Notes: a model not told the origin generated them from the sequence alone. DNA of 64,000 bases from Streptomyces sp. TLI_053 (GCF_900105395.1 NZ_LT629775.1:8893501-8957500); one strand, 5' to 3'; positions 25,887 through 34,766 are shown, counted from the stretch's first letter. Program-made: numbers and translations.

Positions 25887-26816
25887 ATGATCAACCCGAT
25901 TCACGTCCGCACATTGAGCGCTGTACTGGCCACGGGCTCCTTCGCCAAGGCGGCTGACCTGCTCGGATACACCGCGTCCGCGGTTTCCCAACAGATCGGT
26001 GTACTGGAACGCGCGAGCGGACTCGTACTGTTCGAGCGAGGTGCCCGCAGTGTCCGGCCGACCAGCGCGGCCATCGCGCTCGGACAGCAGAGCACCCGGG
26101 TACTCGCCGAACTGGCCGCACTGGAGGACGAGGCACGCGCACTGGCCTCAGGATCTCGTGGACTGCTGAGACTGGGGAGCTTCCCCACAGCCCAGGCGAC
26201 CCTCGTGCCGTCGGCCCTGGCCCGGTTGGCACAGGGATGTCCCACCGCCGATGTCACCCTGGATGAAGAAGAGTTGCCTGAGCTGGTGCGGCTGGTGGCC
26301 TCTGGCGGTTTGGACACGGCACTGGTCTACGCCTACGACAGGGTGCACCAGCAGTGGCCGCCCGGGGTGGTGGTAACGGAACTGCTGCGGGAGTCGTTGT
26401 TCGTGCTGCTGCCTCCGGGAGACCCTGCTGCGCAGGTGGAGCAGGTCCGTATGGCAGATCTACGCGGCCGCCGCTGGATCACCTGCCACGAGGACACCGC
26501 AGGTGCGCGCTCAACGGCGAACCTGTGCTCCTCGGCGGGGTTCGGCCCGCAGGTGGCCTTCCGAAGCAACGACTACAACGTCATCGGTGCGATGGTGCGG
26601 GCAGGACTCGGTGTGGCACTGGTTCCCGAACTCGCGGTCACCGACGAACTGCGTCCTTCCGCCCGTCTCCTGCACGAGCCCTCGTGCGCACGAAGGATCT
26701 ACACGATCCGGCGCGCTTCGAGCAGCAACCCGTTGGTGTTTCAATTCGAGGACGCCGTCACGCGAGCAACTGGCTCCTACCGGCGCCGTTGGCCCTCGCC
26801 CCGGACACCACGCTGA
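25887..26816 (+). CDS. LysR-type transcriptional regulator
   Basis: A 309-residue protein. The winged helix is at 1-60 (LSAVLATGSFAKAADLLGYT, SAVSQQIGVLERASG) and the effector domain follows (LLRLGSFPTAQATLVPSALA). Near the C-terminus GAMVRAGLGVALVPELAV is typical of the family. A fragment of a close relative lies at 7605-7698. No obvious target gene is divergent from it, so its role is open. A bidirectional hairpin separates it from the convergent ATPase gene. Confidence 0.9.
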   Translation: MINPIHVRTLSAVLATGSFAKAADLLGYTASAVSQQIGVLERASGLVLFERGARSVRPTSAAIALGQQSTRVLAELAALEDEARALASGSRGLLRLGSFPTAQATLVPSALARLAQGCPTADVTLDEEELPELVRLVASGGLDTALVYAYDRVHQQWPPGVVVTELLRESLFVLLPPGDPAAQVEQVRMADLRGRRWITCHEDTAGARSTANLCSSAGFGPQVAFRSNDYNVIGAMVRAGLGVALVPELAVTDELRPSARLLHEPSCARRIYTIRRASSSNPLVFQFEDAVTRATGSYRRRWPSPRTPR

Positions 26817-26869
26817 ACCCTTCTGGGCCCACCATCACCGATCTGCAAACTGAACAGCCCGCTATCACC

Positions 26870-26908
26870 GTCGGCCGAGCCCCCGCACTCGCGGAGAGCT
26901 CGGCCGAC
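26870..26908. terminator. Bidirectional hairpin between LysR and the ATPase gene
   Basis: gtcggccgagc (26870-26880) pairs perfectly with gctcggccgac (26898-26908). The two flanking genes converge here. Confidence 0.65.
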
Positions 26909-26942
26909 CGCCACGGCGTGGCCAGAGGCACGACGCATTGCT

Positions 26943-27440
26943 TCAGGCGGATACATCCCGGGACCGTGCCGCAGGTTCCTCTGGCCCGGCGCTCTCAGGC
27001 CCGGCGTCCTCAGCGACCGGAACGTCCAGGAGGTCGGCCCAGACGACCTTTCCCGTAGCGGAACGGTCGACTCCCCACTCGTCCGCGAGGGCATCAACCA
27101 TCAGCAAGCCTCGGCCTTCCTCGGCCCGGTCGTCCCCGATGCGGGCGGTGACAGCTGGACCCCTGGGGCACTCGTCGGCAATCTCGATGTGCAGACGGCG
27201 TTCAGCAGGCTCCAGGCTGAGCGTTGCATGAGGTTGCCCTGACCCGGCATGGTCGGCGACGTTGGCGAGCAACTCCCCCGCGATCGAGGTCATGTCGTTC
27301 AGCGCTTCGCCTGCGACTCCCCACCGAGCCGCCGTACTCCGCACCTCCCTCCGAGCTTCGGAAGCGAGCCGTGCCCGGTTCTCGGGATCGGCTTCGAGGG
27401 ACAGCTGGTGGACCCGGAGCGGGCCAGTGCTTTCAGTCAT
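26943..27440 (-). CDS. Anti-sigma-factor-like ATP-binding protein (HATPase_c_2)
   Basis: ATG 27440 starts TESTGPLRVHQLSLEADPEN; GGAG lies seven bases upstream. The 165-residue product has the N-box ELLANVADHA and the G2 box GRGLLMVDALADEWG of the serine-kinase / anti-sigma regulatory family. Streptomyces have dozens of these; they phosphorylate or sequester regulatory partners. No partner gene (STAS antagonist, sigma factor) is adjacent. Confidence 0.83.
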   Translation of the reverse strand: MTESTGPLRVHQLSLEADPENRARLASEARREVRSTAARWGVAGEALNDMTSIAGELLANVADHAGSGQPHATLSLEPAERRLHIEIADECPRGPAVTARIGDDRAEEGRGLLMVDALADEWGVDRSATGKVVWADLLDVPVAEDAGPESAGPEEPAARSRDVSA

Positions 27441-27611
27441 GGGAGGACTCCGATGAGATCGCCTCCGCGTACGGACAACAGTGGTAGGTGGCCGTGTCTC
27501 TGTGAGAGAAGGGGCGGAGGGAAGATGGCTTTCACCCCAGAATGCCGGACCGAGCAGCCCGGACTGCCTTTCTGAGGGAGAGTGTCCGAAGCCCAAGGCC
27601 CGCTCGATTGT

Positions 27612-27840
27612 TGGGGTCCGTGTCGCCTACCACGGGCGGCAACGCCAACGACTGCACCCGCCTCGAAGCCGTGCTGGAGACGATCCGGGTTCCCGTACTC
27701 GGGCCGGGGCGCCCGTGCACCCGGCTTCGACCAGCAGACCAGACCTACCGCCTGCGCAACGTCGTCGAACGCCGCTTCAGTCGACTCGAGCAACGGCGCG
27801 GCCTTCGAAGACGATCTCCAACGAGTCTGTGCATGGTTGG
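27612..27840 (+). mobile_element. IS5-family transposase remnant with internal deletion
   Basis: The plus strand reads GGNANDCTRLEAVLETIRVP, GPGRPCTRLRP and then YRLRNVVERRFSRLEQRRGL. These are the middle (GGNxNDxTxFExVL) and C-terminal (YxxRNVVERxFxRLKQWRG) signatures of IS5-family transposases, brought together with the stretch between them deleted. No start, no inverted repeats recognised. Dead insertion sequence. Confidence 0.7.
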
Positions 27841-27878
27841 TGTGGTGAGGCGTCGAAGGGTGCCGGTCGGCCCGATGG

Positions 27879-28080
27879 TCACCGTCCCTGGAGGGTGCCG
27901 GGAGAAGCGGTCTGCTGGTGCGGGAGCAGGCCGGCGACGGCTTGGACGGTGTCGCTCAGGTCTTTGACGGCGTTCTGCTTGTTCTCGCCCGGGACGAACC
28001 TCTCCCGGACCTTGTGGCCGACGGCCGGTCTGCGGACTCGGATCTCGGTGCCGTCGATGATCCCGGTCTGTCCGCGAGTG
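27879..28080 (-). mobile_element. DDE transposase fragment (DDE_Tnp_4-like)
   Basis: The minus strand reads GIIDGTEIRVRRPAVGHKVR then FVPGENKQNAVKD, which matches the first catalytic-Asp block (IIDGTEIRV) and the KxKQNxVK motif of Streptomyces DDE_Tnp_4 transposases. After about 40 residues the homology is lost and the frame stops at 27879. A remnant, oriented opposite to the preceding IS5 piece. Confidence 0.6.
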
Positions 28081-28297
28081 TCCGGCTGTGCCTGTCACCC
28101 GGACCGTCAGAACCAGCCGGCCGCGGCCAGGTCACAACCCGGACTCGCTGAACGCCCAGTGGGCAACCCCTCGTCCACTCAGCGCGACTCGACCTCGGCA
28201 CCGCCCGCGCCCTCGCCCCACAAAGCCTCCACGACTGACAGCAGCCGCTCTGGACAGGCCCAGCCACCGTCCCGACGTCCCTCGCCCCGCACAGCAG

Positions 28298-28625
28298 ACC
28301 GCCGACGCCATCGCCGGGCTGCGCCGCCTCCGCGCCCTGGCCGCCGCCTTTGAGTCCGCGCTCCACAGTGCCCGAACCCTCCTCGGCCGCCCCGAAGAAG
28401 GCCGCTCCTGGACGCCTCCGAGAGTCTGGCCGCTGTCATCCTGCAGTACCTCCGTCCAGCGACAGCGGATCGTGGGCTGAGTCGTGCGATTTCGCGCGCA
28501 CGAGCGCCGTGGTCGGAGGCGGCGGCCGGAGAAGATGGTCACACTTCGCCGGGACAGCGGTCCGCTCGACGGCGAGAGCTGTGGAACCGGCCGGCTCTCG
28601 GGGATGTTCGGCCGGTTCCGCGGGC
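28298..28625 (+). repeat. Dispersed structured repeat, copy R2
   Basis: Aligns with R1 from ccgcacag (28298) through agcgacagcggatcgtgggc, and with R3 from that point to a hairpin at 28583-28619 (ggaaccggccg paired with cggccggttcc). After about 28625 similarity to the others is lost. It lies between IS remnants and the deacetylase gene. Confidence 0.7.
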
Positions 28626-28836
28626 CGGGGCGCCCGTGCGGCCGCCCTCTTCAGGTGGCGGCCCGGGCTCGCGGGGAGGAGGACTGCCGTTTCCAGCTGA
28701 AAGAACGCCATCGGCACGGGCATCGCCCTCTCTCCGTCATAGCCAGGACAACCGCCCCTTCGATCGCCCCACAGACGTAGTTCCTTCCACCGGGAAGTCC
28801 CGGGACCGTTCACTGAGAAAGCAGCCAGGAAAAAAG

Positions 28837-30303
28837 ATGAGGAAGACCGCGCACAGTGCGATGATCTCGGGCGTGCTGCTGTTGGCCACCGCGTGCACCC
28901 ACTTCGCTCCCTCGCCGGTCAGCGAGTCCACAGCGTCATCCGAGGGCGGCTCAGCGGCCTACCCCATATCCACGGTGGACACTGGTTCGCTCCCCGGGCT
29001 CAGTCTTGTGACCGATGGGACCGGCACGTCACGGAGCCGTCAGGTCTACTACAACTACCCGAACGTGGACGGTGCCCCGGCTCTCAACTCTGCCCTCAGT
29101 TCTGCCGTCCGCAGCACGGTGGATGCCTTCACCAGGGACCACAAGGACGCTCCTACTTCCGCTACGGAGTTGAACATCCAGCACACGTTGCTTGCCTACT
29201 CCGGCGGTATCATCGGTGTACGGCTCGACATCCAGGAGTTCTCAGGAGCCGACTACGGTACTTCCGGACGGACGTTCTGGTACGACGCGAGTACCGGCAA
29301 AGCGCTCAGAGCCGCGGAGATACTGAATGGCCCCGCCGCCCGCAGGACACTCGCCGACGCCGCCGCACGCCAGCTCTCAGCCGTTCCTCATCTGGCCGCC
29401 GAACGCCTCGACGGCATTCTGGCGGGGAAGCAACCCGGACTTGCTGCTCTCGCCTTCACCAAGACGGGCGATCTGATCGCCCAGTTCGACGATGGCGCGA
29501 TCACTAGCCATGCGTATGGCATGCTACAGGTCAAGATCGCTTCCGCCGAGGTCGTCTCGCTGCTCAACGACACGGGACAACGCGCGCGTGCACAGGTCAT
29601 GGCCCCGGCCAGCGACCTCGGGTTCGGAATGTCGCCTGCTCCACTTCCCGTACCGACTGTCCCCGGCCCCCCGTCCGCGCCGCCCAGGCCCTCCCCGGTG
29701 AACTGCGCCAACGCCAAGTGCGTGGCCCTGACCTTCGATGACGGCCCGTCCTCCGTCACACCCAGACTGCTCGACACCTTGAACAAGTACGACGTCAAAG
29801 CCACCTTCTTCATGACGGGTACCAACGTCTCGAAATACGCCTCGACGGCTGCCCGGGCGGCCGGACAAGGGCACGAGACAGCCAACCACACCCAGGACCA
29901 CAAGGACCTGACACGCCTTACCCCAGCCGGGGTTCGTGAGCAGGTCAACAAGTCCGCCGCCGCGATCGAGCGGGCGACTGGCATCAGACCGACTATGTTG
30001 CGGCCCCCGTACGGAGCCACCAACGACACCGTACGAGCTGCGGCCAACGCTCCCCTCATTCTCTGGGACGTCGACACCCTTGACTGGAAGTCCAAAGACA
30101 CCACCTCGGTCAAGGACATCGCGCTGACCAATACACGGCCGGGCTCGATCATCCTCATGCACGACCTGTACGGCACCACCGTGGACGCGGTGCCCGCCAT
30201 CATCGAAGGTCTCCGCGCCAAGGGGTACACCCTCGTGACGGTCTCCGATCTGTTCTCCCGGAAGCCGTTCGCCAACGGGCAGTCCTACTCGTCGGCCCGT
30301 TGA
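28837..30303 (+). CDS. Lipoprotein polysaccharide deacetylase (PdaC-like: DUF3298/RsiV-type domain plus NodB)
   Basis: ATG 28837 follows AGGAAAAAAG. A lipobox LLLATAC gives a lipid-anchored protein. Residues about 50-260 form the RsiV/DUF3298-type domain (TLLAYSGGIIGVRLDIQEFS). The NodB domain follows a Pro-rich linker with TFDDGP, the metal-binding TANHTQDH, RPPYGATND, LWDVDTLDWKS and LMHDLYGTT. The family removes N-acetyl groups from peptidoglycan or chitin outside the cell. All catalytic residues are present. At about 488 residues it has the size of PdaC proteins. Confidence 0.9.
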   Translation: MRKTAHSAMISGVLLLATACTHFAPSPVSESTASSEGGSAAYPISTVDTGSLPGLSLVTDGTGTSRSRQVYYNYPNVDGAPALNSALSSAVRSTVDAFTRDHKDAPTSATELNIQHTLLAYSGGIIGVRLDIQEFSGADYGTSGRTFWYDASTGKALRAAEILNGPAARRTLADAAARQLSAVPHLAAERLDGILAGKQPGLAALAFTKTGDLIAQFDDGAITSHAYGMLQVKIASAEVVSLLNDTGQRARAQVMAPASDLGFGMSPAPLPVPTVPGPPSAPPRPSPVNCANAKCVALTFDDGPSSVTPRLLDTLNKYDVKATFFMTGTNVSKYASTAARAAGQGHETANHTQDHKDLTRLTPAGVREQVNKSAAAIERATGIRPTMLRPPYGATNDTVRAAANAPLILWDVDTLDWKSKDTTSVKDIALTNTRPGSIILMHDLYGTTVDAVPAIIEGLRAKGYTLVTVSDLFSRKPFANGQSYSSAR

Positions 30304-30445
30304 CAGCGTGGCTGATCGTCACACACGGTCTCATCATGGATGATCGAAGAACGGCAGGTGCGGCGCGCGTCCAACGAAGCCGGTGGTTGAAGAAGCCACC
30401 GACATGCTGACGGCCGGAACCGAAATCCCCGACGCAGCCGGACTG

Positions 30446-30560
30446 CACCAAGTCGCGTAGAGGGTCTGCCATGAGTCGCAGCGGACCGGCACGTCCCGCC
30501 AGGACGTGCCGGTCCGCAGCTTCCTCACGATCCCGTTCAGCACCGGCTGGTTGCCCACCG
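30446..30560 (-). mobile_element. IS5-family transposase N-terminal fragment
   Basis: The minus strand reads LNGIVRKLRTGTSWRDVPVR then SWQTLYATW, matching the IS5 N-terminal block (INGILxxLRTGxPWRDLPxRYGxWxTVY). Only about 38 codons remain. Inside it is a perfect 16-bp inverted repeat with a five-base loop (30481-30517), which may also act as a terminator downstream of the deacetylase gene. Confidence 0.65.
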
Positions 30561-30877
30561 TCGGACGACCAGCCGGTGCTGAAGCAAGCAGGAACCGCGA
30601 CAACAGAGCCCACGGTGGTACTCAGCGCTCCGGCCCGTCAGCCTGTACTTCGCGCAGTCACCCGCCAGCGCCTTCACCATTCCGGCGACGTCCTCGACCG
30701 CAGCCGCTGGAACCTCTTGCAGCAGGTCCTCGAGGAGAGTGTCGGACGCACTGCAGGGCCTTCGACAGGGGTGTAAGGCTCTGACCCCGGCCGTGATCGG
30801 CGGTCATGACGGTGTAGCGGCCGGCTTGAGGACGGTCGGTGGGAAACGACAGTCCTCAACCGGGCGAGCCCGGGTCG
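30561..30877. other. Stretch without a supported gene
   Basis: Short frames on both strands, none recognisable; probably more IS-derived DNA. Confidence 0.4.
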
Positions 30878-31267
30878 TTAACTGGAGGCGGGCGGCTGTC
30901 CGCTCGCCTGCGCCAGCGGGCGGGTGCGTAGTTCCTTTGATGCTTCAGGACCAGCGCGCCGTATCAGCCCGACGGCCGAGGCATCCTTACCGCCCGGCTC
31001 CGCCCCGACCACCCCGAGTGGGGCGCCGCCGGCCGGCCCGGCTCCGCCCCGACCACCCCGAGTGGGGCGCCGCCGGCCGGCCCGGGTGCGGAAGGTGACA
31101 CCGGATTCCGACAGTACTCGGTATACGAACCCGTAGGAGCGTCCCGCCTCCCTGGCGATCGCCCGCACCGAGCCCCCGCTTTCGTAGGCGGTCCTGAACT
31201 GTGCGGCCAGGGTAGTGCGGGCGTCGCCGGTGATCCGTGTGAACTTGATCCGGGGCGTCTCGTTCAT
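30878..31267 (-). CDS. Small helix-turn-helix protein with an extended, repeat-altered C-terminus
   Basis: ATG 31267 opens NETPRIKFTRITGDARTTLA and the motif YESGGSVRAIAREAGRSYGF followed by VYRVLSESGVTFRTRAGRR, typical of the short Streptomyces HTH proteins of about 65-75 residues. Here the frame continues for another 55 residues (RGGRGGAGPAGGAPLGVV) because a 44-bp unit is duplicated just after the HTH. The tail is therefore probably not native. Function unknown; presumed DNA-binding. Confidence 0.65.
   Translation of the reverse strand: MNETPRIKFTRITGDARTTLAAQFRTAYESGGSVRAIAREAGRSYGFVYRVLSESGVTFRTRAGRRRPTRGGRGGAGPAGGAPLGVVGAEPGGKDASAVGLIRRAGPEASKELRTRPLAQASGQPPASS
30993..31080. repeat. 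Perfect tandem duplication of a 44-bp unit
   Basis: 30993-31036 and 31037-31080 are identical (each starts cccggctccgccccgaccac) and a third copy begins with cccggg at 31081. The unit is not a multiple of three, so gain or loss of a copy shifts the frame of the HTH gene that spans it. Confidence 0.9.
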
Positions 31268-31549
31268 GTTGCTCTACCTTCGTCTCTGGGGAGGAGTCGG
31301 GGTGGACATGGGTGCCCTGCCTGCCGGGAGCCCACTTCCAGGACGGGTTCGTGGGCCGGGTACGGGCTTGAAGTCCATGTCCAAAGGGGCCGGCAAGCAA
31401 TGCTGCGTCTGAGCGTCTCGGCGACTCAAAAGGTGAAGAACAGTTACAGTCAAGACTGCAGAAGCGCCGAGGCTGTCGATGTGACCCGGCGAGACAGGTT
31501 CAACCTTTCGGTCGCACAGGGTGCCTCCGTCTTCGATCAGAAAGAGAGA
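31268..31549. other. Stretch upstream of the HTH gene without a supported gene
   Basis: Should contain the HTH promoter on the minus strand. It is lower in GC toward 31400-31550. No coding region is convincing. Confidence 0.4.
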
Positions 31550-31678
31550 TCAGGCAGGCGGGCACCCCGGCCCCGGCCAGGCAATTCTTGGGTATTTCGG
31601 ACATCGACTTGTTGGCGAGGGCTTCGCAGTACTTGTCATGGTTGCCGCAAGGTCGATCGAGAAGACCTTGATTCGCAT
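31550..31678 (-). CDS. Candidate small peptide ORF, possibly frameshifted
   Basis: ATG 31678 follows AAGGGTGG at four bases and gives a 42-residue frame starting RIKVFSIDLAATM. Codon bias is good for the first 13 codons, then switches to another frame that reads KYCEALANKSMSEIPKNC and AGAGVPACLISL. This suggests one small Cys-containing protein broken by a one-base shift. No family is recognised. Confidence 0.28.
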   Translation of the reverse strand: MRIKVFSIDLAATMTSTAKPSPTSRCPKYPRIAWPGPGCPPA

Positions 31679-32275
31679 GTTTCCACCCTTGAGCGGCTTG
31701 CTGGAAAGCTGCAGTAAAACTCTTTCGGCAAACCTACGAGAACTGCCCGGTCCTGGCCATGTGTCATGGGCTTGAACTCTTCCGGGTGAGGCCAGAACAA
31801 CCAGAGGCTCATTCCCTGAGCGCATTTCGACGGCCTCGAAGGGCCAGTGAGCACCCACTGGCGCCCCCCGACGACGAACACCGGCCCGATGGGTCGACTC
31901 TGTCGAGTCGTCGCAGCCGCAACCGCCGTCGTCCTGGCCGGGGCCGGAGCACATAGCGACGCCGTGTCCTGCAGGTTCCGGTCGCGTTCGACGCCGACCG
32001 CCGTCAGGAACTCCCCGCAATGTGCTCGATGACGGATACTCGCTTCTACAGCGCCCTCAGCTGCTTTCCCTCGCCTCGAAAAGCTCACAACGACGCAGAG
32101 CACCGGCCAGGCCCCGTCTTTGCAGGGAGCCTGGGCCTTCTCCGGCCTGCCCGGACAACTGCGGGCCGAACCGGCGGTCGTTATCGACTCGGATTGCCGA
32201 ACGCCAAGGCTGACCACCGTCCGGGGCCGCTGGGTCGAGATCCCGGCAAATCGGTGGCCCGGAGTGGGATCCGTT
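31679..32275. other. Stretch without a supported gene
   Basis: About 600 bases with overlapping weak frames on both strands; nothing recognised. It ends at the start of repeat R3. Confidence 0.4.
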
Positions 32276-32660
32276 TCAGCGACAGCGGATCGTGGGCTGA
32301 GTTGCGCGACTTCTCGCGCATGAGCACTGCGGTCGGGGGCGGCGGCGGGAGACGATTGTCGTACCTCGCCGGGACGGCAGACCGCTGGACGGCGAGGGCT
32401 GCGGAACCGGCGGACGCGATCGGGCGGTGGTCCGCCGGTTCCGCTGGCCGGGACGCCTTACCCGTGCCGGCCGCCCGTTCCCGATTTCCGATGGCTCCGG
32501 GGGGAACGGTGCATGGGCCAGCCTTGCGACCCGTCGCACCCCCTTGCGGGCGGGTCCCAAGGCTGGCCCGTATGCGCCGGTGATCTGATCGGTCGTGACC
32601 GCCAAGCCCTTGGCCCGGACGAGCGACTTGTCGGCTTCGCCGCACTGGCGGGCGGACGCA
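32276..32660 (+). repeat. Dispersed structured repeat, copy R3
   Basis: Begins cagcgacagcggatcgtggg and aligns with R1 (reversed) to about 32660, and with R2 over its first 170 bases. It contains two strong stems: cggaaccggcgga/tccgccggttccg (32402-32414 with 32431-32443, perfect) and the long stem at 32513-32526 with 32558-32571. Confidence 0.75.
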
Positions 32661-32830
32661 GATCAAACGGCCGGACCTCCAGGCGCTCGCACCCGTACGG
32701 TGGATCGCAAGTAGTCCTGACCTGAGCCCTCGTGCTGCGGGGCGCTGCGATTTCTGGGCTCTGCAGCGGGGCCAGGGCACTCCAAGATCAGTCCTTTTCG
32801 TGAGTCCGGTGGAACAGGGCGGGCCGCTTG
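32661..32830. other. Stretch without a supported gene
   Basis: Between repeat R3 and the transposase remnant; no gene or clear structure seen. Confidence 0.4.
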
Positions 32831-33790
32831 TGGAACTGTCACGCTTCTGGGGGGCATCTACGACTGCCTGACCGGGGCCGCGACGCGCTGTTCGAGCTCA
32901 CCGACGCGGTGCTGTGCACCGACGGGCTGGTGAAGACGCTGGTGGACCTGGCGCTCGCCCCGAGCACCGGCGCGGACACGGAGCCCTGTACGGCGCGCTG
33001 AACAAGGGCCGCCTGGTGCTGGCAACGGACGTGTCGCCATGGCTGCGTCCCGATGCTGGCACGAGCAACGCCCGCTCGTTCTGCCACACCTACGGATGCG
33101 ACGGGAGCAAGCATCTGATGATCCCGGGCCGGCCCTACTCGTGCGTCGTTGCCCTCGAATCAGGCCGGACCTCGCTGGTCGCTCCGCCGGACGCCGTCCG
33201 ACTGCGGCCGGGCGATGACCTTGCCGTAGTCAGCGCCGCACAGCTCCGGTACCTGGTTGAGCGCCTGATCACGATGGGTCGGTGGCACCTGGGTGACCTG
33301 CTGGCGCGGATCGTGGCCGACTCAGGCTACGACGTGATGCGGCTGGCCCACCTTCTGCGCGACCTGCCCGTCGAGATCCTGGGACTCCTGCGCTCGGGCC
33401 GGGTGATGCGACGCCCAGCGCCGAGCCGCGCGCAGTTCGCCCAGGCCAGTCCAGCCGGCGGGCGGCCACCCAAGCACGGCGGCGAGTTCATCTTCAAGGA
33501 CATCAGGACCTGGGTCGACCCGGACACAGAGACCAAGTCCCAGACCACCCGCTACGGCACCGCCCACGCCCAGAGCTGGGACCGCCCCCCACCCAGAGCT
33601 GCAGCAGCGCGCCGCCTGGCGGGGCCACCCTGGCCAGCTCCCTCATCGAGGGCACCGTGATCCGCCTCCAGGTCGATCACCTGCCCAGCGGCGATTATCC
33701 CAGGCCGCTGTGGCTGTGGTGGTCACGGCCAGCAGCCACGGAGGACACAGACCGGGAGTGGCAGACCTTCCTACGGCGGTTCGGGCTGTC
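32831..33790 (+). mobile_element. Transposase pseudogene of the NF041680/IS701-like type
   Basis: Pieces in shifting frames read ALYGALNKGRLVLATDVSPW, FCHTYGCDG, MIPGRPYSCVVALESGRTSL, RLRPGDD, ADSGYDVMRLAHLLRDLPVE, RPPKHGGEF, TTRYGTAHAQSWDR and IRLQVDHLPSGDYPRPLWLW. These follow the large Streptomyces putative transposase family in order, including the DDE-type blocks. The N-terminus (from GTG 32831) and at least two more points carry frameshifts, and the C-terminal catalytic part is lost at about 33790 where a hydrolase fragment begins. Confidence 0.75.
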
Positions 33791-33935
33791 GTGGCCGTCT
33801 CCCAGTATGGTCAGCTCCTTGGCGAAGTGCATGGCCGCCTTGGCGGACGTGATGGTGTCGGTGGTTCCGTGGATCACCAGCGCGGGGCAACGGATCCGTT
33901 CGGGTGCCGCCGCGCCGGCAGGCCCACGGAGCACA
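33790..33935 (-). pseudogene. C-terminal fragment of an alpha/beta hydrolase
   Basis: The minus strand reads IRCPALVIHGTTDTITSAKA then AMHFAKELTILGDGHDS, the end of an alpha/beta hydrolase fold including the strand before the catalytic acid (HGTTDTIT) and the catalytic His (GDGHDS). The N-terminal nucleophile half is absent. It abuts the transposase remnant. Confidence 0.6.
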
Positions 33936-34040
33936 GCCGCGTGGGGTCGCTGGGACTCGGGTACGGACAACTCCCACCGCGAGGGGCCGACGATCGCCGA
34001 GACGGCTGTCGCGCCGACGAGCGGTCCTACGATCGTCGCT

Positions 34041-34529
34041 ATGACCTCCGCCCTGATCCTCATCGACCTGATGCCGCGCATCGTCGCCCTCCCTCTCGCC
34101 CCGCACACCGGTGACGAAGTGCTCGTGCGCTGCCGCGCGTTGGCCGAGGCGTTTCGGGCGAGCGGGCGGCCGGTGGTGCTGGTACGGGTGGAGCGTCCGA
34201 ACGTCGCCGAGCAGCCGCCGGGCAGCGACTTCGCCGACGGCCTGGTACACGATGGCGACGTCGTGGTGGTCAAGCGCACTGTCGGCGCGTTCTACGGGAC
34301 CGATCTGAACGAGCAGTTGCGCAAACTGGGTGCGGACACCTTGGTGATCGCGGGCCTGGTCACCACGATGGGCGTCGAGTCCACCGCGCGGGCCGCGGCG
34401 GACCACGGCTACCGACTGGAGTTCGTGGCCGACGCGATGTCCGGACTGGCCGCGGACGAGCACGAGTTCACGGTCGAGCGGACCTTCCCGCGCTTCGGCG
34501 AGGTGCGGAACACCGCTGACTACAGCTGA
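34041..34529 (+). CDS. Isochorismatase-family hydrolase-like protein lacking the catalytic Cys
   Basis: A 162-residue protein with the family fold: ALILIDLMPRIVA, the Lys-containing VVVKRTVGAFYGTDLNE, and GLVTTMGVESTARAAADHGY. In active cysteine hydrolases the last motif has a Cys (TNVCV); here it is TMGVEST, a variant seen in a subgroup whose activity is unclear. ATG 34041 is the start that matches the family length. It stands alone among decayed genes. Confidence 0.83.
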   Translation: MTSALILIDLMPRIVALPLAPHTGDEVLVRCRALAEAFRASGRPVVLVRVERPNVAEQPPGSDFADGLVHDGDVVVVKRTVGAFYGTDLNEQLRKLGADTLVIAGLVTTMGVESTARAAADHGYRLEFVADAMSGLAADEHEFTVERTFPRFGEVRNTADYS

Positions 34530-34766
34530 CGTCGGCCCAGTGGGTCGGTTCCGACAGGCTTCGATCCGCCGGGACGCCACGGCGCTCCCTGCAGGACCGC
34601 CGTCCCCGTGGGAATGACATGACCGCTGACACGTAGGGCGGGCCCGCACTGGGGCGTATGTGCTCGGTCCGGCGCCGGAGCGCGCTGATGCGCCTCGATC
34701 ACGGCTCGGCGCTGCTGCCCTGTGTCTGTCACAGAGGCAGCGCCGAGCCTTCTCGACCGCTTCGGA

